Positions 1-9,148 of a stretch of DNA of 64,000 nucleotides are shown piece after piece. Below the pieces are notes generated by a model that saw only the letters and a program-made list of their open reading frames with translations, had not been told where the DNA came from and did no database searches. Source of the stretch: Burkholderia territorii (lineage in GTDB: Bacteria; Pseudomonadota; Gammaproteobacteria; Burkholderiales; Burkholderiaceae); the NCBI RefSeq assembly GCF_902833055.1, contig NZ_CADFEJ010000003.1, forward strand, positions 1 to 64,000, given 5' to 3'. Numbering within the stretch: the first letter of the stretch is position 1; every line of letters starts with the position of its first letter. Position numbers and translations under genes: made by a program.

Positions 1-102
1 GCGCACGCCGAAACGGTGAACGTGTTCCAGCGCGCACCGGAGCTCGCGCAGTCGTATGCGCAGTCGTTCTGGCGGCTGTACCGGCAGGCCGGCGGTCTCT
101 GA
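1..102 (+). CDS. C-terminal end of a phospholipase D-like protein (partial)
   Basis: Only the last 33 codons are in the window, ending in TGA at 100-102. The visible tail reads AETVNVFQRAPELAQSY followed by a Trp/Tyr-rich end. This resembles the segment after the last HKD motif in phospholipase D-family nucleases and phosphodiesterases (an 'AENV...PELA..Y...W..L' pattern). The catalytic motifs lie outside the window, so the family call is an inference from a short tail. The last 30 or so codons and the stop are copied again immediately downstream (see the tandem repeat). Confidence 0.4.
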   Translation, partial: AHAETVNVFQRAPELAQSYAQSFWRLYRQAGGL

Positions 103-330
103 GCGTCTGACGGCGGCCCGCGCAGCGCAAGCGCCACCTATCCATTCCCCGCTGCCATCCCGGTGCCGCGTAAACGGTGAACGTGTTCCAGCGCGCACCG
201 GAGCTCGCGCAGTCGTATGCGCAGTCGTTCTGGCGGTTGTACCGGCAGGCCGGCGGTCTCTGAGCGTCTGACGGCGGCCCGCGCAGGGCAAGCGCCACCT
301 ATCCATTCCCGCTGCCATCCCGGTGCCGCG
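11..330. repeat. Imperfect tandem duplication, unit about 160 bp
   Basis: Bases from about 11 to 171 recur from about 172 to 330 with only a few differences: a C/T change in the Leu codon of the tail, an AGC/AGG change near 126/286, and one C fewer in the C-run near 147. The unit holds the 3' end of the upstream gene, its stop codon and the following non-coding bases. The second copy is therefore a non-translated echo of a gene end. Confidence 0.9.
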
Positions 331-435
331 TACCGGTATGACCCTGCTTGCATCGGCGCGCCCGATGAACCATGCTCGTTGAACATGATGCCGGTGCGCG
401 TGTCGCGCATTCGGCGCAACGGCAGGGAGCCGATC

Positions 436-1104
436 GTGACCGAGCGTTTTGCCGATCGCGCCGACGCGGGTCGCCGGCTTGCGCACGCGCTGCATGACTA
501 CGCGGGGCGTCGCGACGTCGTCGTGCTCGCGCTGCCGCGTGGCGGCGTGCCGGTCGCCTTCCCGGTCGCGCAGGCGCTGCGCGCGCCGCTCGACGTGCTG
601 GTGGTGCGCAAGCTGGGCATGCCGTCCGATCCGGAATTCGCGATCGGCGCGATTGCGACCGGCGGCGCGATTCATCTGCAGCATTCGGCGATCCGCGCGA
701 TGGGCGTGACCGATGCGCAACTGGCCGACGTGATCGCGCGCGAGACGGCCGAATTGCAGCGCCGCGAAGCGCTGTATCGCGGCGCCCGGCCGCCGCTGCC
801 GGTCGACGGCCGCATCGCGATCGTCGTCGACGACGGCGTCGCGACCGGCGCGTCGATGCGGGTCGCGTTGCAGGCGCTGCGCGAGCGCCATCCCGCGCGC
901 ATCGTGGCCGCCGCACCGGTCGCCCCGAACGGCGCGCGGCACGCGTTCGACGATCTCGCCGACGCGTTCGTGACGGTGTTGCAGCCGCTGTCGTTCTTCG
1001 GGATCAGCCAGTTCTACGCGCGTTTCGATCAGACCGGGGACGACGAGGTGCGTGCGCTCCTCGACGCGGCCCGCGCGCCGGACGACGACATCACGCCCGT
1101 CTGA
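436..1104 (+). CDS. Predicted phosphoribosyltransferase
   Basis: This is a type I phosphoribosyltransferase-fold protein of about 222 residues. The PRPP-binding signature is visible as VVDDGVATGAS, with two acidic residues before the Gly-Ala-Thr-Gly loop. An N-terminal ALPRGGVPVA stretch and VRKLGMP are typical of the stand-alone predicted phosphoribosyltransferases (COG1926-like). Substrate is unknown. The GTG at 436 is preferred because GGGAG lies 6 bases upstream. In-frame ATGs at 385 and 388 would add 17 or 16 residues without a good ribosome site. The 3' end overlaps the end of the convergent PHA depolymerase gene by 14 bp. Confidence 0.75.
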   Translation: MTERFADRADAGRRLAHALHDYAGRRDVVVLALPRGGVPVAFPVAQALRAPLDVLVVRKLGMPSDPEFAIGAIATGGAIHLQHSAIRAMGVTDAQLADVIARETAELQRREALYRGARPPLPVDGRIAIVVDDGVATGASMRVALQALRERHPARIVAAAPVAPNGARHAFDDLADAFVTVLQPLSFFGISQFYARFDQTGDDEVRALLDAARAPDDDITPV

Positions 1105-2350
1105 TTCGCCGCCGGCGCGATCCCGGGCGGCCGGCTTCGGCCTGCGCGAATGCGCGCTGCAGTGCGGGATGGACTTCGTCGCGCCAGCGCGCGCCGGTGA
1201 ACAGCCCGTAATGATCGCAGTCGTCGATATCGACGCGCTGGCGCTCGCCCGCCTTGAGTCCGCGACACATGGCGAGCGCTGCATGCGTCTGGCCGGCGCC
1301 CGTAACGGCGTCGCAAGCGCCTTCGACCGTCACCAGCACGACGCCGCGCAGCGCGGCCGGCTCGACGTGCTGCCCGCCGACGTTCCACGTGCCGTTCGGG
1401 AGGCACATTCGCTGGAACACGATATCGACGGTATCGAGGAAGTATTCGGCCGGCATGTCGAGCAGGGCCGTGTATTCGCGCAGCGCACGCCGCGCGTCGG
1501 CCAGCGCCGCCAGGTCGAAATGCGACGCGGCGCGCGCGTAGTCCTCGATCAGCATCAGAAAGCGTTGCGGATACAGCAGCGCGATCTCGCCTTGCTGAAG
1601 ATAGGTCGGGAACACGTGCCGGCCACAGCCGGGGAAACCGGGCGGCACGACGTCGATCAGATGGCGGCGGCACCACGCGAGCGACCGGGACGCGGCGGTG
1701 GTGCCGAGCGCGCTCGGATTGACCCGCGCGTCGAGCGGCCCGCCGATCAGCGTGACGCTCGCCGGCGGTGCGAGGCCGCGCGCGGCGCGCAGCGCGAGTG
1801 CGGCGAGCGCGGGAACGGTGGCCTGGCATACGGCGACGACGTGCAGCGGCCGTTCGTCGCGAGCGAGCGCGTCGACGAAGCCGTCGAGCGTCGCCACGTA
1901 TTCGTCGAGCCCGAAGCGGCCCGCCGCGAGCGGGACGTCGCGCGCGTTGACCCAGTCGGTCACGCAGACGTCACCGTCCGCGAGCAGCGCCTCGACGGTC
2001 TCGCGCATCATCACGGCCGCATGTCCGGCGAGCGGCGCGCACAGCAGCACCGTGCGCCGCGCGTCGTCGCGCGCGAAGCGTCGCAACTGGCAGAACGGCG
2101 TGCACGCGACGATCCGCTCGTCGATCGCCGGGCGCCCGATCTCGAATCGCGGCGGCGCGACGGCGGGCCCGAGCAGCGGTTCGAACAGGTCGTCGTAGCA
2201 CGACGATGCGGCGTGCGCCAGCGTCGCCGCGGGCCACACGTCGAACGCATGGCACGTCGCCGCGCGCCAGGCGCGCATCCATTCCCGCTGCTGCTCGACG
2301 ACGGCATACCACATGGCGAACCTTGGGGCGGAAGGGGCGTGAATCTGCAT
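1091..2350 (-). CDS. phaZ: Intracellular polyhydroxyalkanoate depolymerase (PhaZ family)
   Basis: An alpha/beta-hydrolase of 419 residues, the usual length for the cytoplasmic PhaZ that mobilises native PHB granules. The nucleophile elbow reads VAVCQAT, with a cysteine (about residue 175) where lipases have serine. This is a known trait of the Ralstonia-type i-PHA depolymerases. The other triad members are probably the Asp in VEGACDAVTG and the His in DDCDHYGLF near the C-terminus. The ATG at 2350 is preferred over the GTG at 2359, because GGAG lies about 9 bases before it whereas the GTG directly abuts that site. It is convergent with the phosphoribosyltransferase gene. Confidence 0.85.
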   Translation of the reverse strand: MQIHAPSAPRFAMWYAVVEQQREWMRAWRAATCHAFDVWPAATLAHAASSCYDDLFEPLLGPAVAPPRFEIGRPAIDERIVACTPFCQLRRFARDDARRTVLLCAPLAGHAAVMMRETVEALLADGDVCVTDWVNARDVPLAAGRFGLDEYVATLDGFVDALARDERPLHVVAVCQATVPALAALALRAARGLAPPASVTLIGGPLDARVNPSALGTTAASRSLAWCRRHLIDVVPPGFPGCGRHVFPTYLQQGEIALLYPQRFLMLIEDYARAASHFDLAALADARRALREYTALLDMPAEYFLDTVDIVFQRMCLPNGTWNVGGQHVEPAALRGVVLVTVEGACDAVTGAGQTHAALAMCRGLKAGERQRVDIDDCDHYGLFTGARWRDEVHPALQRAFAQAEAGRPGSRRRRIRRA

Positions 2351-2475
2351 TATGGTCACTCCGGCCGCGCAGCGGGTGTCGGAAACGTGACCGGGCGACG
2401 TGCATCAAGCGCTAGGCGGCGACACGCGGCACTGCTACATTCGTCGGTCTGAATCCCTCGACTGGAGCGTTTGCG

Positions 2476-3105
2476 ATGAAGCTGATCGGCATGCTGGATT
2501 CCCCGTTCGTGCGCCGTGCCGCCATTTCGGCGAAGCTGCTCGACCTGCCGTTCGAACACGAGTCGATCTCGGTGTTCCGTCAGTTCGACCAGTTCCAGAC
2601 ATTCAACCCGGTCGTGAAGGCGCCGACGCTCGTGACCGACGACGGTACGACGCTGATCGACTCGTCGCTGATCGTCGATTATCTCGATCATTGCGTCGCG
2701 CCCGAGCGGCGCCTGCTGCCCGACGCCGCCGACGCGCGATTGCGCACGCTCGTGCCGGTCGGATTCGCGCTGGCAGCGGCGGAGAAGACGGTGCAGGTGG
2801 TGTACGAGCACGCGCTGAGGCCGGCCGAAAAGCAGCACGCGCCATGGCTCGAGCGTGTGCTGGGCCAGATCGAGGCCGCGTACGGCGAGCTCGAGCCGCT
2901 CGTCGCGGCAGCGAATGGCTGGCTCGGCGGCGCGCGGCTGCTGCAGTCCGACGTGACCATCGCCGTCGCGTGGCGCTTCACGCAGTTCATGACCGCCGAC
3001 TACCCGGCGCTCGCGCGGATCGATCCGGCCCGATATCCGGCGCTCGCCGCGCACTCGGCGCGGGCGGAAGCGCTGCCGGCGTTCGCCGAGACGCCACTCG
3101 ACTGA
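2476..3105 (+). CDS. Glutathione S-transferase family protein
   Basis: A 209-residue protein with a thioredoxin-like N-terminal domain: MKLIGMLDSPFVRR, a cis-Pro region in VKAPTLV, and the glutathione-contacting LIDSSLIVDYLD motif. An all-alpha C-terminal domain follows. Length and layout are those of cytosolic bacterial GSTs, which conjugate glutathione to electrophiles or act as peroxidases. Serine in DSPF may be the catalytic residue. It is divergently placed from phaZ, with about 125 bp between the start codons. The substrate cannot be told from the sequence. Confidence 0.85.
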   Translation: MKLIGMLDSPFVRRAAISAKLLDLPFEHESISVFRQFDQFQTFNPVVKAPTLVTDDGTTLIDSSLIVDYLDHCVAPERRLLPDAADARLRTLVPVGFALAAAEKTVQVVYEHALRPAEKQHAPWLERVLGQIEAAYGELEPLVAAANGWLGGARLLQSDVTIAVAWRFTQFMTADYPALARIDPARYPALAAHSARAEALPAFAETPLD

Positions 3106-3451
3106 GGCGGCGGCTGTCGCGCCGGCACGAAGGCGGGGGAGCACAGGGGGGCGCCGGGCGACGCAATCGGCATACGGTCCCGGCGGCACTCGCGCGGGCA
3201 TTCGGCACGGATAGACCCGCCCGCCACGGGCCTCGCGGGTGCGCCGGTGCCCGAAACACCCGTCGCGCAAGTTCCGCATTGGGTTCCCGGGCTGTCTGCC
3301 ACCGTCCGCGCGACCGCCTTGGCCACGTCTGCGGCGGGCTCGGCCGATTGTTCTCCGACGCTGACAAGTGACTTCGCATTCGCGCTGTTTATCCGGTTGC
3401 GGCCGGTCCCTAGAATCCACTCCATCGAATATGCATTGCTTGATGGAGCCG
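3106..3451. other. Non-coding gap with a possible promoter
   Basis: No convincing gene is seen. A good -10 hexamer TAGAAT is at 3411-3416, with only a weak -35 (TTTATC, 3388-3393) 17 bp upstream. This could drive the small gene that follows. Confidence 0.4.
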
Positions 3452-3649
3452 ATGATGAGAGCGCTGATCGAATCGAGTCTGTACCACCCGTCCGTCGTGT
3501 TGCCGCTTGCCGCGTTGACGCAGCTGATGGTCGAGCGCGATTTCAATCTCGGCCAGGTCGGCCTGATCGTCGCGGCGCGCGGTGCGCAGGCTGCCGTGTC
3601 GCGCTCGCGGGCGCTGATTTTCTGCCGCGACTGCGAAGCGCACGCATGA
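3452..3649 (+). CDS. Small conserved-type hypothetical protein
   Basis: About 65 residues, beginning MMRALIESSLYHPSVVLPLA and ending in a Cys-containing RALIFCRDCEAHA tail. No family is recognised. A GGAG at 3445-3448 suits starts at 3452 or 3455. Upstream ATGs at 3431 and 3443 are possible but lack a site. A candidate promoter precedes it and a strong intrinsic terminator follows within 100 bp, so it looks like a real monocistronic unit. Confidence 0.55.
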   Translation: MMRALIESSLYHPSVVLPLAALTQLMVERDFNLGQVGLIVAARGAQAAVSRSRALIFCRDCEAHA

Positions 3650-3671
3650 TCGCGCGTCCATGCGACAGATG

Positions 3672-3704
3672 AAAAAAAGCCCGACCGGCGCAAGCCGGTC
3701 GGGC
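3672..3704 (-). terminator. Intrinsic terminator for the ProP-type transporter gene
   Basis: A perfect 11-bp stem (GCCCGACCGGC, 3679-3689, with 3694-3704) has a 4-base loop. On the minus strand it is followed by seven T residues, so it ends transcripts coming from the transporter gene. Confidence 0.8.
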
Positions 3705-3721
3705 GTATCGGATCCGATCAG

Positions 3722-3746
3722 GCCCCGGCTTTTGCCGGGGCTTTTT
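3722..3746 (+). terminator. Intrinsic terminator for the small upstream gene
   Basis: GCCCCGGC, a TTTT loop and GCCGGGGC are followed by five T residues on the plus strand. Together with the hairpin at 3679-3704 it makes an overlapping pair of terminators facing opposite ways between convergent genes. Confidence 0.8.
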
Positions 3747-3758
3747 ATTGGGCGATGC

Positions 3759-5243
3759 TCAGGCGCGTGCCGTCGACGCGACGCCGTAAATCTCCGCGTC
3801 GTCGTCCTCGCGCATCTGGCGCACCAGCTGGTGCGCTTCGCGGCGCGTCGCGACGGCCGGCGGCGAGCCCTTGAGCGGCTGGCGCGCGGTTTCCGCGAGC
3901 GCGACGACCGACACGATGCCGATCACGGCAGCGCCCATCATGTAGTACGCGGGCATCATCAGGTTGTGCGTCACGTCGACGAGCCACGCGGTGACGAGCG
4001 GCGTCGTGCCGCCGAACAGCGACACCGACACGTTGAAGCCGATCGCGAGCGCGCCGTAGCGGATCTCGGTCGGAAACAGCGCCGGCAGTGCGGACGGCAT
4101 CACGCCGGTGAAGCACGACAGCAGCACGCCGAGGATCAGCAGGCCGCCGAACACCGACGCGGTGGTGCCCGCATGGATCAGCATCATCGACGGAATCGAC
4201 AGCGCGAGCAGGCCGACGCAGCCGGCGAGCATCACGGGCTTGCGGCCGATCCGGTCCGACAGGCGGCCGGCGGCGAGCGTCAGCGGCATCATCAGGACCA
4301 TCACGATCAGCACCAGCACGAGGCTGTGCGACTCGTCGAAGTGCAGCGTCGACGACATGAAGCTCGGCAGATACGACAGCACCATGTAATCGGTCACGTT
4401 GAAGATCAGCACGAGACCGACGCAGAGCAGCAGCGCGCGCCAGTTGCGCATCAGCGTTTCGCGGAAGCGCGCCTTCGGCACGGCCTTGTCCTGCGCTTCA
4501 CGCTCTTCGGCCTGGCGCTTGAACGCGGGTGTTTCCGCGAGCTTCATCCGGATGTACAGGCCGATCAGGCCGAGCGGGCCCGCGATCAGGAACGGCACGC
4601 GCCATCCCCACGACAGCAGCGCTTCCTGCGACAGCGACGCGGTGAGCAGCGCGACGACGCCGGCGCCCATCACGTAGCCGATCAGCGTGCCGAACTCGAG
4701 GAAGCTGCCCATGAAGCCGCGGCGCTTGTCGGTGGAGAACTCGGCGATGAAGGTGGCGGCACCGCCGTATTCGCCGCCGGTGGAGAAGCCCTGCACGAGG
4801 CGGGCGACGAGCAGCAGCACGGGAGCCATGATGCCGATCGACGCGTAGCTGGGGATCAGGCCGATCGCGAAGGTGCCGACGGCCATCATGATCATGGTGG
4901 CGGCGAGCACGCGCTGGCGGCCGATGCGATCGCCGAGCGGGCCGAACACCATGCCGCCGAGCGGGCGCACGAGGAAGGCGGCGGCGAACGTGCCGAAGGT
5001 CGCGAGCAGCTGAGCGGACGGGCTGCTGGACGGGAAGAACACCTTGCCGAGCGTGACGGCGATGTAGCTGTAGACGCCGAAGTCGAACCATTCCATCGCA
5101 TTGCCGATGGCCATCGCGCTGACGGCGCGCTTGAGCAGGCTCTGGTCGACGACGGTAATGTCGTCCGCGGCGAGCGGGGCCGCGCCGGACGACGTGGAGG
5201 AAGAAGCAGCGGTCGGGCTGACGTGTGTTGCGGTCAAGGTCAT
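3759..5243 (-). CDS. proP: MFS transporter, ProP (proline/glycine betaine) type
   Basis: A 494-residue, 12-TM major facilitator of the metabolite:H+ symporter group. The N-terminal part reads AIGNAMEWFDFGVYSY, followed by GPLGDRIGR (loop 2-3 motif) and the mid-protein repeat GRLSDRIGRK. This pattern is typical of ProP and related carboxylate or osmolyte symporters in the inner membrane. The exact solute is not proven. The start is set by AAAGGAG 5-6 bases before the ATG at 5243. A longer in-frame opening to 5333 has no site. No C-terminal coiled coil of the E. coli ProP osmosensor type is evident. The gene is followed by its own terminator and preceded by a leader of several hundred bases. 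Confidence 0.8.
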   Translation of the reverse strand: MTLTATHVSPTAASSSTSSGAAPLAADDITVVDQSLLKRAVSAMAIGNAMEWFDFGVYSYIAVTLGKVFFPSSSPSAQLLATFGTFAAAFLVRPLGGMVFGPLGDRIGRQRVLAATMIMMAVGTFAIGLIPSYASIGIMAPVLLLVARLVQGFSTGGEYGGAATFIAEFSTDKRRGFMGSFLEFGTLIGYVMGAGVVALLTASLSQEALLSWGWRVPFLIAGPLGLIGLYIRMKLAETPAFKRQAEEREAQDKAVPKARFRETLMRNWRALLLCVGLVLIFNVTDYMVLSYLPSFMSSTLHFDESHSLVLVLIVMVLMMPLTLAAGRLSDRIGRKPVMLAGCVGLLALSIPSMMLIHAGTTASVFGGLLILGVLLSCFTGVMPSALPALFPTEIRYGALAIGFNVSVSLFGGTTPLVTAWLVDVTHNLMMPAYYMMGAAVIGIVSVVALAETARQPLKGSPPAVATRREAHQLVRQMREDDDAEIYGVASTARA

Positions 5244-6113
<870 letters not shown>

Positions 6114-6146
6114 GCACGGCTGCAGCGCTCTTCGGCAGGCGACGCG

Positions 6147-6881
6147 TCAGGCGGCTTCGGCGGCGTCCACGTCTGCGCACTTGCGCCACACGCAGGTGCC
6201 CTTGACCGACTTGTCGAGCTCGTCGAGCTGCGTTTGGTGGGCGGCCAGTTCGTCGTCGCTCGCCGCGAGCACCGGCAGGTCGAGGGACGCGAGCGACACG
6301 CGCTGCCCGTTCGCCGCACCGCCGTGGGCGCCGGCGTCGTCGAGCATGTCGATCACGAGGCTGTCCTGGCCGCGCGTCATCGCGAGATAGACCTCGGCGA
6401 GCAGTTCCGAGTCGAGCAGCGCGCCGTGCAGCGTTCGATGCGCGTTGCTGATGCCGAACCGGTCGCACAGCGCGTCGAGCGAGTTGCGCTTGCCGGGGAA
6501 CATCTGCTTGGCCTGCACGAGCGTGTCGATCACGCCGCCGCAATGCTCGATGAACGGCGGCAGGCCGAGCCGCGCGAATTCGGCATCGAGGAATGCCAGA
6601 TCGAACGGCGCGTTGTGGATGATCAGCTCGGCGTCCTTCACGAAGTCGCGGATCTGGTCGACGACTTCCGCGAATTTCGGCTTGTCGCTCAGGAATTCGG
6701 TCGTGAGGCCGTGCACGGCCAGTGCGCCCGGATCGCTGTCGCGCTCGGGGTTCACGTAGATGTGCAGGTTGTTGCCGGTGAGCCGCCGGTTCAGCAGCTC
6801 GACGCAGCCGATTTCGATCAGGCGGTCGCCCGAGCGGGGATTCAGGCCGGTGGTTTCGGTATCGAGAATGATCTGGCGCAT
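6147..6881 (-). CDS. dnaQ: DNA polymerase III epsilon subunit (proofreading exonuclease)
   Basis: 244 residues. A DEDDh exonuclease domain is visible: ExoI motif ILDTETTGLN with Asp7 and Glu9, ExoII in IIHNAPFDLAFL, and ExoIII with HRTLHGALLDSELLAEVY. It removes mismatched 3' ends within the polymerase III core. The C-terminal tail after about residue 185 is the region that contacts the alpha subunit in other bacteria. The start at 6881 puts the first motif at the N-terminus as in the family; the longer in-frame opening reads into the preceding gene. It lies 38 bp downstream of rnhA on the same strand. Confidence 0.93.
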   Translation of the reverse strand: MRQIILDTETTGLNPRSGDRLIEIGCVELLNRRLTGNNLHIYVNPERDSDPGALAVHGLTTEFLSDKPKFAEVVDQIRDFVKDAELIIHNAPFDLAFLDAEFARLGLPPFIEHCGGVIDTLVQAKQMFPGKRNSLDALCDRFGISNAHRTLHGALLDSELLAEVYLAMTRGQDSLVIDMLDDAGAHGGAANGQRVSLASLDLPVLAASDDELAAHQTQLDELDKSVKGTCVWRKCADVDAAEAA

Positions 6882-6919
6882 GTCGGATAAATCGGGAAAG
6901 ACGGTAGGGCGGCCTGCGT

Positions 6920-7363
6920 TCAGGCCACGAGCGATTCGACGCCGCGATTGGCGAGCGCGTCCGCGCGTTCGTTTTCGGGATGGCCCGCGTGGCCCTTCAC
7001 CCAGCGCCACTCGACCTCGTGCTGTACAACGAGCGCGTCGAGCCGCTTCCACAGGTCGGCGTTCTTCACCGGCGTCTTCGCCGCGGTGACCCAGCCCTTC
7101 TTTTTCCAGCCGTGGATCCACTCGCTGATGCCTTTCTGCACGTATTGCGAGTCGGTATGGACGATCACGTGGCACGGCCGCTTCAGCGCTTCGAGCGCGG
7201 CGATCACGCCCATCAGCTCCATGCGGTTGTTGGTCGTGTCGGGCTCGCCGCCGAACAGCTCCTTTTCGCGGTCGCCGTAGCGCAACAGTGCGCCCCAGCC
7301 GCCGGGGCCGGGATTGCCCTTGCAGGCGCCGTCGGTATAGATGTCGATGGTGTCGGTGGTCAT
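6920..7363 (-). CDS. rnhA: Ribonuclease HI
   Basis: 147 residues, the normal length for RNase HI, which cleaves RNA in RNA:DNA hybrids. The catalytic acidic residues are visible in [12 protein letters not shown] (Asp near 10), NNRMELM (Glu), HTDSQYV (Asp) and ENERADALA (Asp near the end). The basic WKKKGW handle segment is present. Its ATG overlaps the stop of the upstream methyltransferase gene by 4 bp (ATGA), which implies translational coupling. The rnhA-dnaQ neighbour order is common in proteobacteria. Confidence 0.95.
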   Translation of the reverse strand: MTTDTIDIYTDGACKGNPGPGGWGALLRYGDREKELFGGEPDTTNNRMELMGVIAALEALKRPCHVIVHTDSQYVQKGISEWIHGWKKKGWVTAAKTPVKNADLWKRLDALVVQHEVEWRWVKGHAGHPENERADALANRGVESLVA

Positions 7364-8172
7364 GAATGTTCTTGATGGGTGGTCGGGGTGGCCGCCGGCG
7401 TGAGGCCCGGCGCGAGCACGGGCTTCTTCATCTTGATCGGGCCGACGAGGCGCATGCCGCGCACGCGCTTGACGGCCGTGACCATGTAGATTGCGCCGAA
7501 GATCGGCCACCAGCGGTCGCCGGCGGCTTCCATGAAGCCGTAGCGGGCAAGCCACTGGTCGGTGACGAGCGGCGGCCGGTAGCAGCCGAAGCGGCCGCGC
7601 TCGAGATCGAAGCCGAGCAGCTTGATCCAGTCCTTGAGCCGGATGAACGCGATCTGGTCGCGCGCGGCCGGTATGAACGGACGGTTCGCCATGCGCCCGA
7701 ACGATTGCCGCATGCCCCACAGGCTCAGCGAATTGAAGCCGGTGATCACGAGCTGGCCTTCCGGCATCAGCACGCGCTCGGCTTCGCGCAGCAGGCGGTG
7801 CGGGTCGGACGTGAATTCGAGCGTGTGCGGCATCACGATCAGGTCGACGCTCTGCGACTCGAACGGCAGGTCGAGCAGGTCGCACCACGTCGTGCTGCGA
7901 CCGGCCGGCGCATGGTCGGGCGCGTGCGCGTCGCGCGCCCACGGATACTGGTAGGGCGCGCTCGCCCCGCTCGCCGGGTCGAGCACGAGGCCGCGATACG
8001 GCATGCGGTTCTCGCGCAGCGCATCGAGCTGAGGCAGGCCGAGCTGCAGCGCATGAAATCCGAACACGTCGGACACGATCCGGTCGAGCTGTGCCTGCTC
8101 CCAGCCCAGCACGTAGCGGCCGGGCGGCGAGTCGGTCCAGGCGGGCCAGTCTATAATTTGACGATCGGACAT
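7360..8172 (-). CDS. SAM-dependent methyltransferase (class I, UbiE/COQ5-like)
   Basis: 270 residues. The recognisable middle part has [23 protein letters not shown], the post-I/motif II region of class I methyltransferases, then [20 protein letters not shown]. The glycine-rich motif I is poorly conserved. A conserved-type W-rich central part and basic C-terminus follow. This is the standard partner of rnhA and gloB in beta-proteobacteria; its substrate is not known. It shares a divergent start region with gloB, only 18 bp apart. Confidence 0.8.
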   Translation of the reverse strand: MSDRQIIDWPAWTDSPPGRYVLGWEQAQLDRIVSDVFGFHALQLGLPQLDALRENRMPYRGLVLDPASGASAPYQYPWARDAHAPDHAPAGRSTTWCDLLDLPFESQSVDLIVMPHTLEFTSDPHRLLREAERVLMPEGQLVITGFNSLSLWGMRQSFGRMANRPFIPAARDQIAFIRLKDWIKLLGFDLERGRFGCYRPPLVTDQWLARYGFMEAAGDRWWPIFGAIYMVTAVKRVRGMRLVGPIKMKKPVLAPGLTPAATPTTHQEHS

Positions 8173-8190
8173 AACGATGATTGCGCGCCC

Positions 8191-8997
8191 ATGAACGAGC
8201 TGGAATACGTGCCGGTTCCGGCATTCGAAGACAACTATATCTGGCTCGTCTCGGACGGCCGCGATGCGATCGCCGTCGATCCGGGTGAAGCCGCACCCGT
8301 ACGCCGTGTTCTTGCCGAACGCGGCTGGCGGTTGACCGCTATTTTACTCACGCACCATCACGCCGACCATGTCGGCGGTGTCGCCGCGCTGCGCGATGGC
8401 CAACCGGACGATGCGCCGCTCGACGTCTTCGGCCCGGCGGCCGAGGCCATCGGCGTGGTCACGCGGCCGCTCGCGGGCGGCGATCGCGTGATGCTGGACG
8501 CACCGGCGCTCGCGTTCGACGTGCTCGACGTGCCGGGGCATACACGTGGCCACATCGCCTATTTCCAGGCGGCCGGGCAGGGCGCCGCCGTGCCGCACGT
8601 GTTCTGCGGCGATACGCTGTTCTCGTGCGGCTGCGGCCGCCTGTTCGAAGGCACGCCCGCGCAGATGCTCGCGTCGCTCGACGCGCTCGCGGCGCTGCCC
8701 GGCGACACCCGCGTGCATTGCGCACACGAATACACGCTGTCCAACATCCGCTTCGCGCTCGCGTGCGAACCGGGCAATGCGGCGCTCGCCGCCTGGCGCG
8801 ACGACGCGCAGGCGCTGCGCGCGCGCGGCGTGCCGACACTGCCCACTACGATCGCGCACGAACGCGCCGTTAACCCGTTCATGCGGGCGGACAGCGCGGC
8901 CATCCACGCGACGCTCGCGGCCGAGCTGCACGAAACGGTGCCGGATCGCCTGACGGCATTCACATTGATGCGCGAGTGGAAAAACCGGTTCCGATGA
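8191..8997 (+). CDS. gloB: Hydroxyacylglutathione hydrolase (glyoxalase II)
   Basis: 268 residues, a metallo-beta-lactamase fold. The binuclear metal site is seen as THHHADH at residues 54-60, with further ligands in [26 protein letters not shown] and AHEYT. The C-terminal part with NPFMR is the glutathione-binding domain of glyoxalase II. It hydrolyses S-D-lactoylglutathione to D-lactate and glutathione in methylglyoxal detoxification. It starts 18 bp from the divergent methyltransferase gene, so regulation may be shared. Confidence 0.93.
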   Translation: MNELEYVPVPAFEDNYIWLVSDGRDAIAVDPGEAAPVRRVLAERGWRLTAILLTHHHADHVGGVAALRDGQPDDAPLDVFGPAAEAIGVVTRPLAGGDRVMLDAPALAFDVLDVPGHTRGHIAYFQAAGQGAAVPHVFCGDTLFSCGCGRLFEGTPAQMLASLDALAALPGDTRVHCAHEYTLSNIRFALACEPGNAALAAWRDDAQALRARGVPTLPTTIAHERAVNPFMRADSAAIHATLAAELHETVPDRLTAFTLMREWKNRFR

Positions 8998-9082
8998 CGA
9001 TTTCCGGAGGATTCCAAAGCTCAAGCGGAGTCTGTAAAAATTGCTCCAAATGTAGGATTTGGCTGAGTTTTCGGTGTTTTTA

Positions 9083-9111
9083 TTGACGTGAAGCACGCAC
9101 TTCCGTAGTAT
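9083..9111 (+). promoter_or_regulatory. Sigma-70 promoter for mltD
   Basis: TTGACG (9083-9088) and TAGTAT (9106-9111) are separated by 17 bp. The -10 ends 37 bp before the start codon of the lytic transglycosylase gene, in a locally AT-rich stretch. Confidence 0.7.
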
Positions 9112-9148
9112 CGCCAGCAATTTCCAGCCGTCGGAAGCCGAGATTTTC

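Noticed and set aside
1052..2452. Open frame of 466 codons antisense to phaZ
   Set aside because: The phaZ motifs (Cys nucleophile, Asp, His) are all on the other strand.
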